Part shown: in pieces, positions 38,311 to 46,354 of the stretch | Layout of the letters: the number at the start of each line of letters is the position of its first letter | Numbering within the stretch: position 1 is the first letter of the stretch | Assembly: GCF_015910535.1 (NCBI RefSeq) | Contig: NZ_JACBJG010000005.1 | Coordinates: 186,001 to 250,000, forward strand | Direction of reading: 5' to 3' | DNA: 64,000 nt | Source: Saccharomonospora sp. NB11 | GTDB taxonomy: Bacteria > Actinomycetota > Actinomycetes > Mycobacteriales > Pseudonocardiaceae | The notes under the pieces: generated by a model | The model's database searches: none | Told to the model about the DNA's origin: nothing | Seen by the model: only the letters and a program-made list of their open reading frames with translations | Translations under genes and position numbers: made by a program

Positions 38311-39498
38311 GTGAGCGACGTCAGGCCCGAGTACGGGACGATGCTGCGGCGACTGCACAAGTACACGTGGTGGTCGCTGGCCGCGCTGAGCTACCTCGCT
38401 CTGATCCCGTGGCTGCAGCTCGCGGCCGACGATCAGGAACCACGACCGGTTCTGCTCATGACGACGATCGGCGCGGGAGTGGTGGTGGTCGTGCAGCGCA
38501 CGCGCTTCGTCCACCACAGTCTGAGCCAGGACCACCGCGGTCCGACGGTCGAACACGTCCTCACGTTCGCGGCGGTCACGGCCGTCTGGGGCTACGCCGT
38601 GGCCGTGGTGGGCAATCCGACGTCGTGGGCGTTCCTGCCCGGCCTCGTCGCCGGTGGCGTGGTGCTCAACACCCCGAAGGGACGGCGGCTGCTCACGACC
38701 CTCGGGCTGGCGGTCGGGGCCGCCGGAGCGAGCCTGGCGGCGATCCCCGTCCGCGACGTCGACCCCGTCGGGATCCCGTGGTTCATGGCGCTGCTCGCCT
38801 CGGCGTTCGTGCTGTGTTTCGCGGCGCTCGATTTGACCCAGGTCTGGTTCTGGGACATGGTCGTGCAGCTCGACCGTTCGCGCGAACTCGCCGAGGAACT
38901 CGCCGTGGCGCGAGAACGCCTCCGCTTCGCCGCCGACCTGCACGACATCCAGGGTCACCACTTGCAGGCGATCATGCTGAAGGGCGAGCTCACCGAACGT
39001 CTCATCGGCCGTGACGACGAGGCGGCCAGGGAACACGCCGCCGAACTGACCGAACTCGCCAGAACCGCCATGACGGACACCCGGCGCGTCGTGCACGGCT
39101 ACCGGAGCACCGATCTGCGGCGCGAACTCGCCAATGCCGTGGAGCTGCTCGGCGCCGCGGGCATCGACACCCACGTGCGGGGTGACGCGCGGGCCGTGCC
39201 GCCGCCCCTCCAGACGCTGTTCGGCGCCCTGATCCGGGAGGGGACGACGAACATCCTCCGGCACAGCGACGCCAGCCGCTGCGACGTCGTGGTGGAGGTC
39301 GACTCCACGACGGCTCGCATCCGGCTGGTCAACGACGGCATCACACCCCGGAACAGTGGCCCCGGCAGCGGGATCACCGGACTGCGCGAGCGGTTCGCGA
39401 CACTGGGCGGTGACGTCGAGGGTCGGGTGATCGGAGACGGTGAGACGGCGGTGTTCGAGCTGGGCGGTCACGCGCCCACGCGGAGGCGGAACGACTGA
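38311..39498 (+). CDS. DesK-type sensor histidine kinase
   Basis: About 395 residues. The N-terminal half has four or five hydrophobic segments (WWSLAALSYLALIPWLQL, VLLMTTIGAGVVVVVQ, FLPGLVAGGVVLNT, FMALLASAFVLCFAAL). The dimerisation/phosphoacceptor motif is LHDIQGHHLQAI with H211, and the ATPase has IREGTTNILRHSDA and GSGITGLRERF. The start is GTG 38311 with TATGCT 7 nt upstream (probable leaderless start); ATG 38299 lies on the -10. It probably senses membrane state or a drug and controls the divergent exporter via the next gene. Confidence 0.9.
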   Translation: MSDVRPEYGTMLRRLHKYTWWSLAALSYLALIPWLQLAADDQEPRPVLLMTTIGAGVVVVVQRTRFVHHSLSQDHRGPTVEHVLTFAAVTAVWGYAVAVVGNPTSWAFLPGLVAGGVVLNTPKGRRLLTTLGLAVGAAGASLAAIPVRDVDPVGIPWFMALLASAFVLCFAALDLTQVWFWDMVVQLDRSRELAEELAVARERLRFAADLHDIQGHHLQAIMLKGELTERLIGRDDEAAREHAAELTELARTAMTDTRRVVHGYRSTDLRRELANAVELLGAAGIDTHVRGDARAVPPPLQTLFGALIREGTTNILRHSDASRCDVVVEVDSTTARIRLVNDGITPRNSGPGSGITGLRERFATLGGDVEGRVIGDGETAVFELGGHAPTRRRND

Positions 39499-40097
39499 TG
39501 CGCATCGTGTTGGCCGACGACGAGGACCTGATCCGCGGAGCGCTCGCCACGCTGCTCGGGTTGGAGGACGACATCGAGGTCGTGGGGCAGGCCGGGGACG
39601 GACACACTGCCGTCGACCTGGTGCGGTCGACCCGGCCCGACCTGGCGGTGTTCGACCTGGAGATGCCGGGCTGCGATGGCCTGGAGGCGGCGAGTCGGGT
39701 CCGCGCCGAGCTCGACGTCCCCGTCGTGATCGTCACCCGACACGCGCGTCCCGGCGTGCTGAAGCGGGCACTCGCCAGTGGGGTGCGGGGGTTCGTGCCC
39801 AAGACGACGGCCGCGAGTCGGTTGGCGGAGATCCTGCGGGACGTCCACGCAGGCAAGCGGTACGTGGACCCCGAGATCGCCGCGACCGCGCTCACGGCGT
39901 CGAGCTGCCCGCTCACCGAACGGGAGTTGGAACTGCTGCGGTACGCGCACACGGGCAGCACGGTGTCGGCCATCGCCGAGCAGGCGCACCTCGCTCCCGG
40001 GACGGTGCGCAACTACCTGTCGTCGGCCATGTCGAAGCTCGGCGTGTCCACTCGCTACGAGGCGGCCCGCCGCGCCTGGGAGGAAGGCTGGATCTGA
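39498..40097 (+). CDS. NarL/LuxR-type response regulator (DesR-like)
   Basis: 199 residues: receiver domain with acidic pocket ADDED, phosphoacceptor D53 (VFDLEMPG) and Lys in FVPKTT; then a C-terminal LuxR helix-turn-helix (LTERELELLRYAHTGSTVSA, LAPGTVRNYLSSAMSKLGV). The start shares one base with the kinase stop (TGATG). It is the partner of the upstream kinase and probably activates the divergent ABC exporter. Confidence 0.93.
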   Translation: MRIVLADDEDLIRGALATLLGLEDDIEVVGQAGDGHTAVDLVRSTRPDLAVFDLEMPGCDGLEAASRVRAELDVPVVIVTRHARPGVLKRALASGVRGFVPKTTAASRLAEILRDVHAGKRYVDPEIAATALTASSCPLTERELELLRYAHTGSTVSAIAEQAHLAPGTVRNYLSSAMSKLGVSTRYEAARRAWEEGWI

Positions 40098-40139
40098 CGT
40101 CGCGAGGTCGGGCGTGGCGACAGGACTAGGGTCGTTGCC

Positions 40140-41006
40140 GTGGTGACCTTGCAGTGCCGTGGCCGTGTCGTGGAACGCGACCGAGCGTTCGTCATGGCCA
40201 TCGTCAACCGGACCCCCGACTCGTTCTACGACCGAGGTGCCACCTACTCACTCGACGCCGCCGTCCGGGCCGTGGACACCGCCGTCGCCGACGGCGCCGA
40301 CATCGTCGACATCGGCGGGGTCAAGGCCGGGCCCGGCTCGGACGTGTCCGTGGCGGCGGAGATCCGCCGTGTCGCCCCTGTCGTCACCGCGGTCCGCGAC
40401 CGGTATCCCGACCTGATCATCAGCGTGGACACGTGGCGGTCGGAGGTCGGCAGGGCGGTGTGCGAGGAAGGCGCGGATCTGCTCAACGACACCTGGCAGT
40501 CCGCCGACCCCGCGTTGGCGGAGGTGGCGGCCGAGTTCGGCGCCGGTTACGTCTGCTCGCACACGGGCGGGGCCGCCCCACGGACCCTGCCCCACCGCGT
40601 GGCCTACGACGACGTGGTGGCGGCCGTGGCGGAGGAGGTCACCCGGCGGGCCGAGCACGTGGCCTCGCTCGGCGTGCCTCGCGGTGGCATCCTCATCGAC
40701 CCGACCCACGACTTCGGCAAGAACACCTGGCACGGTCTGGAACTGTTGCGGCGGCTGTCGGAGTTGACCTCGACCCCGTGGCCGGTGCTGCTCGCCCTGT
40801 CGAACAAGGACTTCGTCGGCGAGACCCTCGATGCCGAACTGGGCGACCGCGTCGACGGCACGCTCGCGGCGACGGCCGTCGCGGCGTGGGAGGGCGCGGC
40901 GGTGTTCCGCGCTCACGAGGTGCGCCGGACCCGGCAGGTGGTGGACATGGTGGCCAGCATCCGGGGCACCCGGCCCCCGTCGTTCGTCCTGCGGGGCATG
41001 ACGTAG
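40140..41006 (+). CDS. folP2: Dihydropteroate synthase-like protein FolP2
   Basis: 288 residues. Typical blocks are MAIVNRTPDSFYDRGATYS, DIVDIGGVKAGPG, ISVDTWRSEVGRAVC, LLNDTW and LIDPTHDFGKNTWHG. The GGVKAGPG form (instead of GGESTRPG) identifies it as the FolP2 paralogue of mycobacteria (Rv1207), which is reported not to be a functional dihydropteroate synthase; true role unclear. GTG 40140 has TAGGGT 7 nt upstream and looks leaderless. Confidence 0.9.
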   Translation: MVTLQCRGRVVERDRAFVMAIVNRTPDSFYDRGATYSLDAAVRAVDTAVADGADIVDIGGVKAGPGSDVSVAAEIRRVAPVVTAVRDRYPDLIISVDTWRSEVGRAVCEEGADLLNDTWQSADPALAEVAAEFGAGYVCSHTGGAAPRTLPHRVAYDDVVAAVAEEVTRRAEHVASLGVPRGGILIDPTHDFGKNTWHGLELLRRLSELTSTPWPVLLALSNKDFVGETLDAELGDRVDGTLAATAVAAWEGAAVFRAHEVRRTRQVVDMVASIRGTRPPSFVLRGMT

Positions 41007-41039
41007 GTCGAGGGCGGTCCGTGCGGGACGGTCGGGCAG

Positions 41040-41064
41040 GTATAGCCCCGTCCGGGTGGGGTAT
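41040..41064 (+). promoter_or_regulatory. SigB/SigF-like promoter (weak -35) for SRPBCC/epimerase unit
   Basis: GTAT-N15-GGGTAT, 9 nt before the ATG at 41074. The -10 is canonical; the -35 matches only the loose GNNT consensus. Confidence 0.45.
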
Positions 41065-41073
41065 GCCAGCGCC

Positions 41074-41508
41074 ATGACCGATTTCGAGCACACCCGAGTC
41101 ATCGACGCCGACCCCCGCGTCGTCTTCGACGTCGCCTCCAGCATCGCGTCGCTGGACAGTTGGACGCCCGAGGGCGTCGAGGTGGAACCGGAAGGGGACG
41201 GCACCCTGCACGCCTGGGTGGACAGCGGCAGCGAGGTCCGTGACGAGACCGGCTACGTCGACGCCGACCGCGACCGGATGCGCCTGCGGTGGGGCGGCGA
41301 CGACACCGGCTACGAGGGCTGGTTGCAGATCGAACCCCACGGTGGCGCCGGGTCGCGTGCCGCGCTCGCCACCCTGCACGTTGGTTTCGCTGGACCGGCA
41401 CCGGAGACGTTGGGCGGGGAGCGCAGCGCCGACGTCGACAGCCGGATCGAGCAGGCACTCGACCGGTTGGCCTCGCTCGTGCAGGACCGCACCGAGCCGA
41501 CCCCGTGA
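41074..41508 (+). CDS. SRPBCC-family protein
   Basis: 144 residues of START/polyketide-cyclase-like fold: FEHTRVIDADPRVVFDVASSIASLDSWTP is the usual first strand and helix pair, and a long C-terminal helix closes the cavity (RIEQALDRLASLV). Binds an unknown hydrophobic ligand. The last bases overlap a GTG start of the next gene (GTGA), so they are likely co-translated. Confidence 0.75.
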   Translation: MTDFEHTRVIDADPRVVFDVASSIASLDSWTPEGVEVEPEGDGTLHAWVDSGSEVRDETGYVDADRDRMRLRWGGDDTGYEGWLQIEPHGGAGSRAALATLHVGFAGPAPETLGGERSADVDSRIEQALDRLASLVQDRTEPTP

Positions 41509-42569
41509 CCGGTATGCGCGTCGTGGTGACCGGCGCGACCGGCAACCTCGGCACCAGCGTGGTGGAGGCGCTCGGAGCCGTCCCGGAGGTCGACTCGATC
41601 GTCGGTGTCGCCCGGCGCAAGCCCCGCTGGTCGCACCCGACGTTGACGATCGAGCAGCTCGACCTCGGCACCGCCGACGACGCCGAACTCGACTCGGCGT
41701 TCGCCGACGCCGACGCGGTCGTGCACCTCGCGTGGCTCTTCCAGCCCACCCGGGACCCGGCGACCACCTGGCGCGCCAACGTCCTCGGCAGTCTCCGGGT
41801 CTTCGAGGCCGTCGCCCGGTGCGCGGTGCCCGCACTCGTGCACTCGTCGTCGGTCGGGGCCTACTCGCCGGGGCCGAAGGACCACGCGGTCACGGAGGAC
41901 TGGCCCACCCACGGCTGGCCCGGCGCGGCCTATCCGAGGGAGAAGGCGTACCTGGAGCGGGCGCTCGACGCTTTCGAGGCCGAGCACCCGTCGATCCGCG
42001 TGGTGCGGTTGCGACCGGGTTTCGTCTTCCGGCGAGAGACGGCGTCGCAACAACGACGGTTGTTCCTCGGGCCGTTCGTGCCGACGTCCCTGGTGCGCCC
42101 CGGGGTGATCCCGGTCGTGCCGACCACGCCGTCGTTGCGCATGCAGGTGGTGCACTCCGCCGACGCCGGGCGCGCGTTCGCGCTCGCCGCGACCCGAGAC
42201 GTGCGGGGCGCGTTCAACATCGCCGCCGACGAGGTCGTGGACGGTGCCACCGTGGCGCGGTTGCTCGACGCCCGCCCGGTCACCGTGCCGTCCCGCCTGC
42301 TGCGAGCGGTCGTGGCGGCGGCCTGGACCCTGCGCTTGGTGCCCGCCTCACCGGGGCTGCTCGACGCGGTGCTGCGGTTGCCGTTGATGGACACCACGCG
42401 GGCGCGCACGGAACTCGGCTGGACGCCACGGCACACGGCCGACGAGGCACTCACCGAGTTCCTCACCGGGCTGCGCGAGCGAGCCGGTGAGGCCACGCCG
42501 CCGCTCGCCCCGTCGGTCCCCGGTGGCCGACTCGGCGAGCTGGCCACCGGGGTCGGCCGACGTCCCTGA
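41505..42569 (+). CDS. NAD-dependent epimerase/dehydratase, SDR family
   Basis: 354 residues, extended short-chain dehydrogenase. The nucleotide motif is VTGATGNLGTSV, the active-site Ser is in VHSSSVGAYSPG and the Tyr-Lys pair in YPREKAYLE. The substrate is unknown; similar proteins act on sugar nucleotides or steroids. GTG 41505 gives a 4-bp overlap with SRPBCC; ATG 41514 is the alternative. Confidence 0.85.
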   Translation: MTGMRVVVTGATGNLGTSVVEALGAVPEVDSIVGVARRKPRWSHPTLTIEQLDLGTADDAELDSAFADADAVVHLAWLFQPTRDPATTWRANVLGSLRVFEAVARCAVPALVHSSSVGAYSPGPKDHAVTEDWPTHGWPGAAYPREKAYLERALDAFEAEHPSIRVVRLRPGFVFRRETASQQRRLFLGPFVPTSLVRPGVIPVVPTTPSLRMQVVHSADAGRAFALAATRDVRGAFNIAADEVVDGATVARLLDARPVTVPSRLLRAVVAAAWTLRLVPASPGLLDAVLRLPLMDTTRARTELGWTPRHTADEALTEFLTGLRERAGEATPPLAPSVPGGRLGELATGVGRRP

Positions 42570-42594
42570 CGCCGGTCACCTCCCGGGCGGCACG

Positions 42595-43758
42595 TCACTT
42601 CCCGGGCGGCGGGACGGAGCGGGCCTCGCCTCTCCCGGCGACGAGGCTGCGCAGCGCCACGGCTCGGCTCACGTCGGTGGGCGTCACGATCCCGGCGAGG
42701 CGATCACCGTCGAACACCAGCGCGCGGCCGTCCGGCGCCTGCCCCAGCTCGGGCAGCAGGTCGACGAGCGGCGTGTCCGGGGTGACCGTCGGGACCTCGC
42801 GCACCGGACAGGCCACGTCGTGGACACGCGTGGTGCCCCGCTCGGAGAGCGGCACCGAGCGCAGGCGGTTCAGCGTGACGAGGCCCTCCACGTGTCCGCG
42901 CGCGTCGACCACAGGAAACGCCGAGTGTCGCCGCACGAGCACGACGTCGTGGAGGAAGTCGTCGACGGTGAGCGTCGCGTCGGTGGTGTCGGGGTCGGCG
43001 GTCATCACGTCGGCCACCGGCACGTCCTCCAGGGTGCTGCCGAGGCGTGCCTGACGTTCCTCGGCCCCGGCGACGGTGACGACGAACAGGCCGACCAGTA
43101 CCCACCACAGGCCACCGCCGATGCCCACGAACAGCAACTGCCACACGCCCGCCAGGATCAGCAGCACGCCGAAGCCCCGTCCGGCGCGAGCACTCCACAG
43201 CGAGGCCACGTGACGGTCGCCCTTCCATGCCCACAATCCCGCCCGCAGGATTCGGCCCCCGTCCAACGGAGCGGCGGGGATGAGGTTGAACACGGCGAGC
43301 ACCCCGTTGAACAGCGCGAGGTAGAGCGCCACCATCACCATGAGGAACGGCGCGTCCACGGTCACGAGCAGCCAGGCCAGCGCGCCGAAGAGCGCGCCGC
43401 ACAGCACGCTCACCAACGGCCCCGCCGCCGCGACCCGCAGGTCCGCCCCCGGCGTGCGGGCCTCGCCACGAAGGCGGGCGATTCCGCCCAGCAACCACAG
43501 GGTGATGTCGTCGACGTCGATGCCCTGCCGCCGCGCCACGACGGCGTGCGCGAGTTCGTGCGCCAACAGCGACGCCAGGAACAGCAACGCCGCCACCACG
43601 GCCGCCAGCACGTAGACGCCGTCGGGGTAGCCGGGTGCCAGAACCGGCCAGTTCCGGAAGCCGAGTGCCACCACGAGGACGAGCAGGATGCCGAGCACGC
43701 TCCAGTGCGCGCCGACGCGGATACCGGCGATCGTGCCGAGCCGCAACGTCGAGGACAT
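42595..43758 (-). CDS. rip3: Site-2 metalloprotease with CBS pair (Rip3-like)
   Basis: 387 residues. Intramembrane zinc protease of M50 family: H67-E-L-A-H71 in a membrane helix, NLIPAAPLDGGRI with the third metal ligand Asp, then two CBS domains (VMTADPDTTDATLTVDDFL; VPTVTPDTPLVDLLPELG) that may sense nucleotides. Similar to M. tuberculosis Rip3 (Rv2625c), which is in a dormancy region. Probable role is cleavage of a membrane regulatory protein. A SigB-like promoter lies upstream. Confidence 0.92.
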   Translation of the reverse strand: MSSTLRLGTIAGIRVGAHWSVLGILLVLVVALGFRNWPVLAPGYPDGVYVLAAVVAALLFLASLLAHELAHAVVARRQGIDVDDITLWLLGGIARLRGEARTPGADLRVAAAGPLVSVLCGALFGALAWLLVTVDAPFLMVMVALYLALFNGVLAVFNLIPAAPLDGGRILRAGLWAWKGDRHVASLWSARAGRGFGVLLILAGVWQLLFVGIGGGLWWVLVGLFVVTVAGAEERQARLGSTLEDVPVADVMTADPDTTDATLTVDDFLHDVVLVRRHSAFPVVDARGHVEGLVTLNRLRSVPLSERGTTRVHDVACPVREVPTVTPDTPLVDLLPELGQAPDGRALVFDGDRLAGIVTPTDVSRAVALRSLVAGRGEARSVPPPGK

Positions 43759-43784
43759 GTGACACCTCCACCAGCCTCCGAATG

Positions 43785-43809
43785 GGTTAACGCCGTCCCC
43801 GGTGGGCTA
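43785..43809 (+). promoter_or_regulatory. SigB/SigF-like promoter for the Rho_N-like gene
   Basis: GGTT-N15-GGGCTA, about 36 nt before ATG 43845. The -10 overlaps that of the minus-strand promoter for rip3. Confidence 0.5.
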
Positions 43810-43832
43810 CCCGCATGCCGTAGCCGGCAGAC
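43807..43832 (-). promoter_or_regulatory. SigB/SigF-like promoter for rip3
   Basis: On the minus strand GTCT-N16-GGGTAG, about 48 nt before the rip3 ATG. GGGTAG is the same -10 as upstream of the DUF2795 gene and four others. Confidence 0.5.
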
Positions 43833-43844
43833 CGGAGGAAGACC

Positions 43845-44051
43845 ATGCCGCAGCGGAACGACCTGCACGACCGAACCTGGGGTGAGCTGACCGAGACGGC
43901 CCACGAGGAGGGCATCCCGTTCGTCGCGCACATGAGCCAGGGCGAGCTGATCGAGGCGATCGAGCAGCAACGCGAGGCGAACTCTCACCAGCCACCGTCG
44001 CCGCGGCAGCCGAGCGACGAGGTGGACACCGACGGTGAGCCGACGAGGTGA
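43845..44051 (+). CDS. Small Rho_N-like acidic protein
   Basis: 68 residues. The middle (WGELTETAHEEGIPFVAHMSQGELIEAIEQQ) resembles the N-terminal Rho/SAP-like helix-extended-loop-helix fold that binds nucleic acid or proteins; the tail is disordered (PPSPRQPSDEVDTDGEP). Such small proteins are often stress induced in actinobacteria. GGAGGAAG lies a few nt before the ATG. The function is unknown. Confidence 0.7.
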   Translation: MPQRNDLHDRTWGELTETAHEEGIPFVAHMSQGELIEAIEQQREANSHQPPSPRQPSDEVDTDGEPTR

Positions 44052-44066
44052 GCCGATCACACGCGT

Positions 44067-44088
44067 GGGCGGTCCGGATCGACCGCCC
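44067..44088. terminator. Short hairpin between convergent small genes
   Basis: GGGCGGTC-CGGATC-GACCGCCC, 8-bp perfect stem, loop 6 nt. Between the Rho_N-like gene and the convergent 130-residue protein gene. Confidence 0.65.
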
Positions 44089-44114
44089 GCGCCGCCGTGT
44101 GCGGGGCGTGCCGC

Positions 44115-44507
44115 TCAGTCGCTGACCATGAGGTCACTGCTGGCGGACTGCGCCGCCTGGATCTCCCGGCTCAGGGCCGTCCCCATCCGGTGCGCCCGAG
44201 CCAGCGCGGACGCGACCTCGAAGATCGACTCGGCGACCTCCCCGTACGCACGCGGGTCCTGTCCCCCGACACGACCGCACCAGAGGCACTGTTCGAGCCA
44301 GGTGGCCATCTCGGGAAGACAGCGGGAGAGGTTGTCGACGAGCAGCTTCAACGAGCCCAGCACCTCGTGCATCTCCCCGGGACTCGCGAGGATGTCGCCG
44401 TCGACGGGGTTCGAGGTACGCAGCGACAATGCCCTGACCGCGTCCTCCGCGCGGGCGGCGAGCCGTGCGGGCGAGTTCTCCGCTTCGCCACTGCCGGATA
44501 GCTCCAT
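44115..44507 (-). CDS. Conserved-looking helical protein, unknown
   Basis: 130 residues, predicted helical, with a CLWCGR motif (LPEMATWLEQCLWCGRVGGQDP) and a final helix EVASALARAHRMGTALSREIQAAQ. AAGG lies 5 nt upstream of the ATG. No family recognised. A SigB-like promoter (44544-44569) ends 37 nt upstream and overlaps nothing but the spacer, so it is probably independently transcribed. Confidence 0.7.
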   Translation of the reverse strand: MELSGSGEAENSPARLAARAEDAVRALSLRTSNPVDGDILASPGEMHEVLGSLKLLVDNLSRCLPEMATWLEQCLWCGRVGGQDPRAYGEVAESIFEVASALARAHRMGTALSREIQAAQSASSDLMVSD

Positions 44508-44543
44508 GATCGCCTTACTCTCGTCGAGTCGTTCGCTGAACAG

Positions 44544-44569
44544 CTACCCGTGGGCCGACCCGGACAAAC
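44544..44569 (-). promoter_or_regulatory. SigB/SigF-like promoter for the 130-residue protein
   Basis: Minus strand GTTT-N16-GGGTAG, perfect for both boxes. It lies in the short spacer between the DUF2795 gene stop and this gene. Confidence 0.7.
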
Positions 44570-44572
44570 GGC

Positions 44573-44887
44573 TCAACTGCCCCGGTTCTCGCCGAGTTCC
44601 TCGACGATCGGATGGGGCTCGACCTCCGTGGCCTGCTCGGACAGGCCGGGCTTGGTGTGCTGACGCCGACGCTGCACGCGATCACGGATGTCCGCCGGCG
44701 TCACGAACGACACGGCTCGCTCGACCTCGCCCAGTCCGGCGTACGTCTCGTCGGGCATCCCCTTCAGTTCCCGCAGGGTGTCGGCGTCGGCCCCGGCCCG
44801 CTCCGCGCAGCGCACCAGCTCCGCGCGGTCGGCGGGGAAGTCAGCCTCGGCGAGCGCCGCGTGCAGGCGTCGTGTGGTCGTTGGCAT
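44573..44887 (-). CDS. DUF2795 protein
   Basis: 104 residues. The core FPADRAELVRCAERAGADADTLRELKGMPDETYAGLGEVERAV fits the DUF2795 family (the latter half of which resembles a small helical bundle acting on a partner protein). Common in actinobacteria, no function known. GGAGG lies 7 nt before ATG; a SigB-like promoter sits immediately upstream. Confidence 0.82.
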   Translation of the reverse strand: MPTTTRRLHAALAEADFPADRAELVRCAERAGADADTLRELKGMPDETYAGLGEVERAVSFVTPADIRDRVQRRRQHTKPGLSEQATEVEPHPIVEELGENRGS

Positions 44888-44908
44888 GTCGTCACCTCCA
44901 CGGCGCGG

Positions 44909-44934
44909 CTACCCCCGGGCCGGGGAGGTGAAAC
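44909..44934 (-). promoter_or_regulatory. SigB/SigF-like promoter for DUF2795 gene
   Basis: Minus strand GTTT-N16-GGGTAG, identical boxes and spacing to the promoter at 44544-44569, about 22 nt before the ATG. Confidence 0.75.
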
Positions 44935-44953
44935 GGTCACACGGACCGGCGGG

Positions 44954-46285
44954 TCAGTCGCCGAGCTCGTCCTCCGGGGCCGCACGCGCGAGCCGCGCCA
45001 GCACACCCACCGCGCTTTCCACTGTAGACGGATCGGGTCCCGCGAAGGCCAGCCGCACCGCGCAGGGGGCGTACGCGGTTCCCACGGCGAAGGAACCCGA
45101 GGGACTCACCGCGATGCCCCGGCGCGCTGCCGCGGCGACGAACGTGTCGGCGCGCCACGGCTGCGGCAGTTCCCACCAGCAGTGGTAGGCGGCGGGATCA
45201 CCCCGCAGAGCGAACCCTTCGAGTCCACTGCGGACGATCTGTGACTTGTGCGCGGCGTCGAGACGTTTGCGTTGCTGCACCGTGGCCACGGTGCCGTCCT
45301 CGATCCAGTGGGTGGCGGCGACGAGGGCGAAACCGGGCGCAGTCCACCCTCCGGAGCGCAGCGCACACGCCACCGGTCCCGACAACTCCCGGGGAGCGAC
45401 GAGGAACCCGAGCGTCAAGCCCGGCGAGAATCGCTTCGACAGACTGTCCACAAGGATCGTGCGGTCCGGCGCGTAGGCGGCCAGCGGCACCTCGTCGCGA
45501 AGGAAGGCGTAGATGGTGTCCTCCACCGCGCTGATGCCGAGCGCGTTCATCACCTCGGCCAGCTCCTGCCGACGTGACTCCGGCATCGTCGTCCCGAGCG
45601 GGTTGTGCAGCGTCGGTTGGACGTAGAGCGCACCGGGGCGGGCCTCGCGGACGGCCTCGGGTACGAGCCCGTGCTCGTCGACGGGCAAGGGCACGAGCGT
45701 CACGCCGAGTCTCGCGGCGATGCTCTTCACCACGGGATACGTGAGGGTCTCGACGCCGAGTCGCCCGCCGACGTCGACGAGGGCGGACACCGCCGCCGCG
45801 ATGGCCTGCCGACCGTTGCCCGCGAACATCACCGCGTCCGGGTCGGGCGTCCAGCCCTCACGGGCGAGCACCGTTGCCGCGGCGGAGCGCGCCGCCGCGG
45901 TTCCGGCCACCCCCGTGGGCCGCAGGGCCTCGGTGAGCACGTCGGGCCGCGACAGCCGGTCGAACCCCGCACGCAACTCGTCCGCCGAGTCCGGCAGGCC
46001 AGGAGGCAGCGCGATGTTCAGTTCGAGGTCCACCCGGGCCGCTCCCGGCTCGGCGAGCGCGGGTTCGGGGCGGGTCCGCATCGCGCGCACGTAGGTTCCT
46101 CGGCCGACCTCGCCGATGACGAGTCCCCGGCGAGTGAGCTCCTGGTAGACCCGCGCTGCCGTGGACACCGCGATGCCGTGGTCGCGAGCGAAGCGGCGTT
46201 GGGTGGGAAGGCGTTCACCGGAACGCAGGCGGCCGGCACGGATGTCGGCGGCCACGCGGTCGGCGAGCGCACGGTAGTCACGCAT
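44954..46285 (-). CDS. MocR-type GntR/aminotransferase regulator
   Basis: 443 residues. N-terminal winged helix-turn-helix of GntR type (ADRVAADIRAGRLRSGERLPTQRRFARDHGIAVSTAARVYQELTRRG) fused to a fold-I PLP aminotransferase domain with YVQPTLHNPLGTTMP and the PLP-lysine region DSLSKRFSPGLTLGF. MocR proteins sense PLP- or amino-linked ligands. It is divergent from an alpha/beta hydrolase gene that it probably regulates through the palindrome between them. The ATG at 46285 follows a TAATGC -10 by 5 nt, suggesting leaderless; ATG 46294 is on that -10. Confidence 0.9.
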   Translation of the reverse strand: MRDYRALADRVAADIRAGRLRSGERLPTQRRFARDHGIAVSTAARVYQELTRRGLVIGEVGRGTYVRAMRTRPEPALAEPGAARVDLELNIALPPGLPDSADELRAGFDRLSRPDVLTEALRPTGVAGTAAARSAAATVLAREGWTPDPDAVMFAGNGRQAIAAAVSALVDVGGRLGVETLTYPVVKSIAARLGVTLVPLPVDEHGLVPEAVREARPGALYVQPTLHNPLGTTMPESRRQELAEVMNALGISAVEDTIYAFLRDEVPLAAYAPDRTILVDSLSKRFSPGLTLGFLVAPRELSGPVACALRSGGWTAPGFALVAATHWIEDGTVATVQQRKRLDAAHKSQIVRSGLEGFALRGDPAAYHCWWELPQPWRADTFVAAAARRGIAVSPSGSFAVGTAYAPCAVRLAFAGPDPSTVESAVGVLARLARAAPEDELGD

Positions 46286-46302
46286 GGCGGGCATTATTGC
46301 AC

Positions 46303-46348
46303 CGAGGTCAATGTTTTCATTGAACCGAGGCAATGCACTCGATAGCGT
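46303..46348. promoter_or_regulatory. MocR operator and promoter of the alpha/beta hydrolase gene
   Basis: GGTCAATG-TTTT-CATTGAACC is an almost perfect inverted repeat (CAATG-TTTT-CATTG exact), flanked by direct copies of CCGAGG. It overlaps the -35 (TTGAAC, 46320-46325) of a plus-strand promoter with a 17-nt spacer and -10 TAGCGT (46343-46348), six nt before GTG 46355 of the hydrolase. Confidence 0.7.
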
Positions 46349-46354
46349 CGGGGC

